Source: Leucaena leucocephala (Eukaryota; Streptophyta; Magnoliopsida; Fabales; Fabaceae). Taken from it: a stretch of DNA of 64,000 nt. A program made the position numbers and the translations under genes. The DNA is taken from positions 16,539,001 to 16,603,000 of the forward strand of contig CM073562.1 of assembly GCA_037074615.1 (NCBI GenBank), read 5' to 3'. Numbering within the stretch: position 1 is the stretch's first letter; every line of letters begins with the position of its first letter. This document shows, in pieces, positions 57,962 to 64,000 of this stretch. The notes beneath the pieces are model-generated. The model did not search any database. It had not been told where the DNA came from and was given only the letters and a program-made list of their open reading frames with translations.

Positions 57962-60211
57962 ATGTCTGGAGTGGAAAACAATGGGGATTTTATCCGTTGG
58001 TTGGGACCTGATCTTTCAATAAAGATTCTATCCGATTTGGATGACCCTTGTGATCTTGCTCGTGTTTCTGCAGTTTCAGTTGCCTGGCACCAATTTGGTA
58101 AGCCCTTGATTCCTTGAAGTTGAATTTTGCTTTAAACTAGAGATATTTTTATATGCTTGTTTGCTCATTTTTCTTGGATAACTTTCTGTGCTTGTGAACT
58201 TGTGGTTCTTTTTAGACATGCCTTAATCTCAAACTTGAGACTTTTTAGTTTTCACTTGCTATTCGTTAGTGTTAAGTATTATTTATTGACATGTACATTT
58301 GATTTATATTCTGCAGTTGTTGAAAATGGCCTTAGCAAGCAACTTTGCTTGAAAATGTTCCCTGAGTTATCTGCTGCCTCTAATGTCATTGAGGTAGACA
58401 ACAGGATTGAACCTATAAGATTCGTGCCTGGAAACCCTATGACTTGGGATTGCCTCAAGAGAAATCATAAAGTTTACGCATTCTTGGCACGTGGTCTTGC
58501 ACGGAATATGAGGAAAAATTGCATTTCAGAAGCTATTGTTGCATCCAGCACTGATAATTATCCTCAAGAAAGTATTCGGAATACAATGGAGCCAAGGGAT
58601 AGAACTGAACTTAGTGCATCATATTGGTCAAGTAAAGGGGAAAGTGATCCTTCTGTTCCCGAAACTTTAATTTACAAGTTGGTTTCCAAAATATGCATTG
58701 TTACAGAGATCCATGTCCAACCATTCCAAGGTTAGCTTACAAGATCAGTGAAATTCATATTATTAACTTATGCAGGAAGCATATTTAGTAAGCTGACTTA
58801 GAATTCATGTTCACATGTCAGCATATTTTCAGAATGGCTACCCTATATATTCAGCTAAGTCCATTCGATTCAGAATGGGCTATCTAAAGCAACCAAAGGT
58901 ATTAGAGAGTAATTGGGAAGCTAAACGAATTATACAGAGCAAAGACTTTGTATGGACATACACTTCACCTGAATTTCCAATGGCTCAGGTGCGTTCCACT
59001 GTGCAAGTGTGGTATCTACTTTGTTCTAAAGTTCTTGTAAAATGAAGTTAAAGATTTTCATACAAAAGTAAACTTCCTAGTAAGTATCATCCACATTAAT
59101 CTGTATTGCTCATCAAGGTTTACTTTGAATCATCTATCCATTTTTTTATTCGCTGGGCTAAACTATAATGCAATTATAGCAAGAGATTGGACAAGTGGCC
59201 TTTCTGAGTGCTTGAGCATCATTCATTGGAGTCTGTGTTTTTTCTTTCATGGTATCTGAATATTCAGCAAGCATGGATTGTGACTTGGAATACCTTAACC
59301 ACTTAGTGAATGGTACAGGAAAACCACTTGCAAAAATTCAAACTACCTGAACCTGTCTTATGCGTTGGAGGTTTGCTGATTGTTGAGCTGTTGGGTAGGG
59401 TTCAGAAACAACGAATGGATCAACTATATTACATATGGTATGTTTCTCATACGCTTTCTGTTTCTACTATGTATTATCTAATCACATTACAAATTGATGT
59501 CTATTATCTCAAAACATAAATTGAAGGCTGTGGTTATCAACCTTATGGGGGATGAACTATATTACACATGGCTTTTGAGATATGTTCTTGAATTTTGTCA
59601 AAATTATGTGTTTGTCTCCTGTATTTCAAATCCAACATAAACTCGTCATTTTTCTTTTTAAAATTACATGTACCTGCGCTCCCTTGTCAAAATACACACA
59701 AACCTCCATTGGAACAACTAATTTCGGGGAGGGAGATCCAACTCATTTAAGTATTCGATCGAGTATCTCATACTACTCAATATAGAATTTAGTATCTTAT
59801 CCTATCAAGTCTCCATTTAATTCTAATTATATATCTTTAAACTACATAACAAGTCTCCATTATTTTCAAAATATATGCAAACCGCCAAGTGGTTGTTTCA
59901 GGTATCAGTTGAGGTGCTTGAATGTGTAATTTTTCTGACTGGAAGGCGTCATTTTGATCTGTGTGTGGTGCAGCATTTCTCATGTTAAAGTTGTGGGACG
60001 ACCACTTTCACCAGGATTTAGTGCTAAAATACATCATTCAGGAAGGTGCTTCTTGAAGTGCGGCCCTCAAGCCGACCCCTATTTCGTATCTCCTACTGTA
60101 CCATATTCATCTGAAATATCAACTGAAGACTTAAACTCACCCTCTCTTCTGCGAGCTTTGACTTACAACATAATGCAGAGGGCAGGGAGACGATTCTGGG
60201 GCGCTCCATGA
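57962..60211 (+). CDS. F-box protein of the At4g00755 type
   Basis: Five exons: 57962-58097, 58317-58730, 58822-58988, 59319-59437 and 59974-60211. GT-AG and in frame, 357 aa. The F-box covers about 10-46 (DFIRWLGPDLSIKILSDL, then CDLARVSAVSVAWHQF) and is split by intron 1 at its end. The rest is the conserved, otherwise unnamed domain of this small family: SKQLCLKMFPELS, VYAFLARGLA, SYWSSKGESDPSVPETLIYK, YFQNGYPIYSAKSIRFRMG, LPEPVLCVGGLLIVELLGRV, YYICISHVKVVGRPL, and a C-terminus with the LRALTYNIMQRAGRRFWGAP block. It should act as an SCF subunit; the target is not known. The start is the first ATG after the inferred leader intron. Confidence 0.93.
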
Positions 60212-61774
60212 TTAATGATTCAGCATATTTGAGACTTGTGTTGTTCGCATCATGAACTTGGACCCTCACTAATTGTGGGTATTAATTAAGCTACATTTAT
60301 TCACCATTTTTTTTTTAAATTTCTAGATTGCTTTAAAGGTCATGTAAATAAAAGAGTAATAAAGGAGTGAACATTTTAATAATTGATGATTTTCTCAAGC
60401 CATTCACTCGTCTTTCCTCTGCTTTCTCATGTTGCATAGGCAATTTAGTTTAATGAAAATGAAAGTTTATATTAGTTCGAATATATATATTGAGTACAAC
60501 ATTTTTCTCCAAAAGAAGCTTCCAATGCATATCAATATTTTTTTAGCGAGACAAGGAATTCAAGGGGAAGATAACTATTACCAGGGTCTCAAATATCAAA
60601 TTATTTGTACTAAAATTCTAATTGTTCTAATTTTAATAATATAACTTGGATTGTTTCAAGTTTACATATACAAGAGTTGTAAGACGCTCACTTTGATCTT
60701 ATACAAATTTTAAAACCCTTATACCTCCCTGGAACAACAAATAATGAATTTTAATTTTCTAGCTAGAAATTAAAGAAAATCCAATATATTTGCTTTCGCC
60801 GTCACTGCATTGATGGTAAAATTTGATGAAGAAGTCAAAATAAATTTAACGAAATTACAGGTTACAGCTTGGTAAAACCGATAAAAATATTGAAAATCAA
60901 TATTCAAATACACAATTATATTTTTCCTATTTGATCAGAGTTTTTATCCGTTCGATAAAATTATAGAATTTCCACAATCAATCTCAGAAAACACCTGCAC
61001 CAGTTCACTTTATAGTATCCTGTCATCAATTTTTTTTATTAGAACACGCTGATTGTTTTTTTTTTTTTTGGTATAATGAAAGTTTAAATGGATTTAATAC
61101 TGAAGACACAGCATTGAATACTTTTTAACAAAAATATATATAATATTTATTATATCTATATTATTACTTCAATAATTTTTATTCGGTAATACCGGAACAC
61201 TATTGAAATCATTTTATTTATTTTTCTCATTCTTTCTATTGTATTCTACGCACAAAACAATTACTGTATAATCAAAACCACTTTCCAAAAGCATACCCCG
61301 TAGACTAATCACTCATTTTCCAGAATCATGTAATTTTATACTCTTTCCTTCGTGTCATATCCACCCCCTGGAACTCGAAACCAATTTCATGAGCTGGTTT
61401 TCTGTGATCACTCCAAAACGGAGAAAATAAGCAATAGACTGAAATCCTCATAAAGTTCTGCAATCTCTCTCCCAGTGCTACTACAAACTTGCCCTATCGA
61501 CAATATGAATTAAGGCGCAGAACAGTCAGACATGGCAGTGGGGCAAGTGTAGTATACAAATACGAAGCTGACAAACTGTCCCATAGATTACAATTGCAGG
61601 TGCGGCCCAAAACCCTCAAATAAGATCTCTAGAAACCTACTTAAGTACACCATGTCAAACAAATAGCATCATTATGGGGAAAAAAAGCAGGTATTCAAAA
61701 TATCCTGTACAAAGATAATTTGCTGAACACTGGCTTACGCAGAAAAGCCAATTACTGAGCCAAGTTAATGTTAG
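60212..61774. other. Convergent spacer between the F-box gene and the SEUSS-like gene
   Basis: Contains the 3' UTRs of both genes (about 60212-60420 and about 61500-61774) and AT-rich sequence between them. No feature beyond T-runs near 61036 and 61060 was seen. Confidence 0.5.
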
Positions 61775-63631
61775 TCATGCCTTCCACCCATAGTCATCGA
61801 GGTCACTACTAAAGAAGCCATTATCAGTGAACTCGCGGGCAATATCCTGAACCACATCTTGCAGATGGAGATTTTGTGCTATATCAGATGCTCTTTGGTT
61901 GAATCCATTGTTGCCACCAGCTGCAGAAGAATCACTGTTTGAAGCAGCTTTGAAGCTGTTGCTCCTGCTAGGAGCAGCAGGTCCGTTACTTCCTGAAACA
62001 TTGGAAGTTTCTCCAGATGCTGGTGGGGGGTTACCTCCAAAACCCAAACCATTATTTGTGTTAGAGTTGGGTCCAGCATGGAACTGCTGTTGAACTCCAC
62101 TGGTATTCGACAATTCCTGAACTAGTTGCTGGAGCATCTGGGGTGGTAGAGCCTGATTTGATTGGGAGCCCGGTGGATGATTTTGTTGCAGCAAGCTATT
62201 CGCACTTAATGAGTGCTGTTTGAGTTGTTGAAGCCGCTGCTGCTGTGGAGTTAGATGGGGACTAGAGAAACCGCTGACAGGTAAATTCTGCATGGATCCT
62301 GGAAGCAAAGCAGCAGCAGCACCTTGAAACTGTGAAGAGGGGCTCTGGTTTGAATTATTGAAGGAGGGAGATGCTTCTCGCTGAAGTGAGTTGGGGGTTG
62401 AATTCATGGAGTTTTGCCTCACGAGGATATTCTGGTAGTTAGTCAGTGACAATGCAGCCTGTGCAGATCCACTCAAAGCACCGCGATTAACAAGATTAGG
62501 GTTGTTGTTGATTTGGTTATTCAATCCAGGATGCAATGCCATTAGCTTATTAAGTGTGTTCCGGTCAGTTGGCGGACCTTGAACATTCGCTAACTGTTCC
62601 ATCTCCTGCATCTTTTGCATCTGGAGCTTGGCTGCAGTTGCATGTCTAGGATAATTTTTCAAGCCCTCTGCAGATAGGTGTTGAATCAGAATAGAGAGCA
62701 AAGTGGCTACTGCTAAATCCTAAAGAAATAGTTCAAACCACAAGAGGGTCGAGTCTGTTGGATCATCACATCACCTAATCATGCTCTTCAAATTTCAAAG
62801 TTCCTTATATTTCCTTTTTTTCCTTTTAGTGAATATTTCTATCGTTCTATTTCTTATTGATCATGATTTAATGACCTCACTCATATCGTCCTATGTCCAA
62901 TTGATGATAAAGAAAACTGGCCTGAAGGGGGCAAAAATATGAAAAACAAACATAAACGTAATATCAAAAGAAAAATCACAGAAGATTACCAAGTGCCCCA
63001 ACTTTGTGGTCTCGGCAGAAATCCATCAGATCCTTCATGCTATTCACAACCTCCGATATCTGTGACTCGTCACAAAATAAGATAAAAAGACTTCATTAAG
63101 AAGGAAGTTCCCTCTCATCACAAAACACTGAAGAATAAACTATGAATTTAGACTTTCCAAGAGTACCTGCAAACACCTCACATATCGTTTTGAGAAACCC
63201 AAGTCGTTCAGAGACTGTAGGTCCAAACTCTTTGCCAGCTGACACCCAGCTGTTATTACCCTGATGCAAAATAACGTCAGCTTCATCTTTAATGAGGTCA
63301 TATTTTAGATTTGTACCATTTTCCCTCAAAAAGAAAAAAAAATGTGGACACTTATATCCCCAACGAAAGAAAAGACAGACGTAATTTGATCCAAGAGGGG
63401 AAAAGGAAAAATTAAAGAAATGCACATACTCGTTGACAACCTCATAGCCCAAAAACAAAGGCATAATTTTGACACACTAATGTGTTCATAACGCACAAAC
63501 AAAAATACTAGACACCAACTATTGACTCACATATTGCTGTTTGTCTGCAAATCCTGCTGAGAAATCCCATCAGATCCACTTTCAGTAATAGAACGCTGGC
63601 ACTTTTCAGCCACTTGAACCAATTGGCTGAC
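61775..63631 (-). CDS. SEUSS-like transcriptional adaptor (SLK2-type), C-terminal part, continuing past the right edge
   Basis: Four 3' exons are readable: 63531-63631, 63167-63260, 62990-63059 and 61775-62667, GT-AG and in frame. 63632-64000 appears to be intron, so the rest lies outside. The visible protein has the end of the LIM-binding/dimerisation region (SQLVQVAEKCQRSITESGSD, QLAKSLDLQSLNDLGFSKRY, EVVNSMKDLMDFCRDHKVGA). A KLQMQKMQEMEQL coiled segment and a long Gln/Asn/Ser-rich tail follow, ending in DVVQDIAREFTDNGFF and DDYGWKA. SEUSS-type proteins bridge LEUNIG-type co-repressors to transcription factors in floral and meristem control. The tail favours an SLK protein over SEUSS itself. 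Exon 61775-62667 must start at 62667, not at the longer open frame to 62701. Confidence 0.92.
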
Positions 63632-64000
63632 CTGCAACAGTGAGAATTATAGGATGTAAGTTCTAAAATGGTACCACATCAAATTAATTCCGATCAAGTT
63701 CATATGGCCATGCCAGTTTATATCTTCCAAGTTTTTGAGAGGCATTTATAAGGTAACATGTAAAATATTGATTACTAATTTTCCTTTCATCTTAATTCTT
63801 TTGGAACGCCGTTAAAATCACAATCCTGTAATTAGAAAAATAGCAATGTTAGATTCTAGTTCCATCTAATGCCTTCTAGTTCAACAACGAAACACTCATA
63901 TAAAAATTGCAGAATTATCCTTTTCAAGGTGGTAGTGCTTATGGAATTCCTCACCCATATGTCCACATTGCTCCATGCTTAATTCTGCATCACTCACTAA
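63632..64000 (-). other. Intron of the SEUSS-like gene at the window edge
   Basis: Lies upstream of the acceptor at 63632-63633. No coding block of the family (for example the FCARRHEE region) is found here, so the next exon is beyond the window. Confidence 0.5.

Noticed and set aside
62668..62701. Extension of the last SEUSS-like exon upstream of 62667
   Set aside because: Joining 62990 to 62667 restores the conserved GALEGLKNYPR in frame, so these bases are intron.
63096..63464. 122-codon minus-strand frame
   Set aside because: Covers a real SEUSS-like exon (63167-63260) in the wrong frame plus intron sequence.
1..64000. CRISPR array, operon, phage or plasmid features
   Set aside because: None found; the gene structure and repeats are those of a plant nuclear chromosome, and tandem repeats present are microsatellites or short period repeats without spacers.

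Overview
This is a 64 kb piece of a eudicot nuclear genome. The evidence is genes split by GT-AG introns, plant-only families (XBAT ankyrin E3 ligase, HD-ZIP IV, IQD, PMT-type methyltransferase, F-box/PP2, SEUSS-like), a nuclear-type tRNA-Val(AAC), and long AT-rich spacers full of microsatellites and decayed short transposons. The species cannot be named from the sequence. I rebuilt ten protein genes exon by exon; every internal junction given is in frame. There is one tRNA gene.

Layout: (1) 1-1161, minus strand, the first four exons of an XBAT33-like ankyrin ubiquitin ligase that runs off the left edge. (2) 1.6-9.6 kb, AT-rich spacer. (3) 10139-11542, minus, an intronless PORR-domain organellar RNA-splicing-type protein. 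(4) 12988-16360, minus, a complete eight-exon HD-ZIP class IV homeodomain-START transcription factor of 751 aa, with a GA-rich leader and a TATA box near 17.59 kb. (5) 17.6-24.6 kb, spacer with SINE-like and MITE-like repeats. (6) 25035-26726, plus, a five-exon RBL3-like rhomboid protease of 321 aa. (7) 27584-27657, minus, tRNA-Val(AAC). (8) 31639-34034, minus, a four-exon IQ67-domain (IQD22-24 type) calmodulin-binding protein of 425 aa. (9) 37158-42020, minus, a six-exon Golgi-type PMT methyltransferase of 633 aa. (10) 45997-48280, plus, a six-exon RNA polymerase subunit RPB6 of 142 aa. (11) 53565-56530, plus, a three-exon F-box/PP2 protein of 283 aa. (12) 57962-60211, plus, a five-exon F-box protein of the At4g00755 type, 357 aa. 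(13) 61775 to beyond 64000, minus, the 3' part of a SEUSS-like (SLK) transcriptional adaptor.

The genes are ordinary, independently transcribed plant genes and do not form an operon or a defence-type cluster; I found no undescribed multi-gene system. The most informative feature is gene order. From memory of Arabidopsis, the series XBAT33, HD-ZIP/START gene, RBL3, IQD matches At5g07270-At5g07240, where the START gene At5g07260 is reported without a homeodomain. Here that position holds a complete homeodomain-zipper-START gene. The spacers hold at least three families of short, probably non-autonomous repeats and several Pol III-promoter-like (SINE-type) units.
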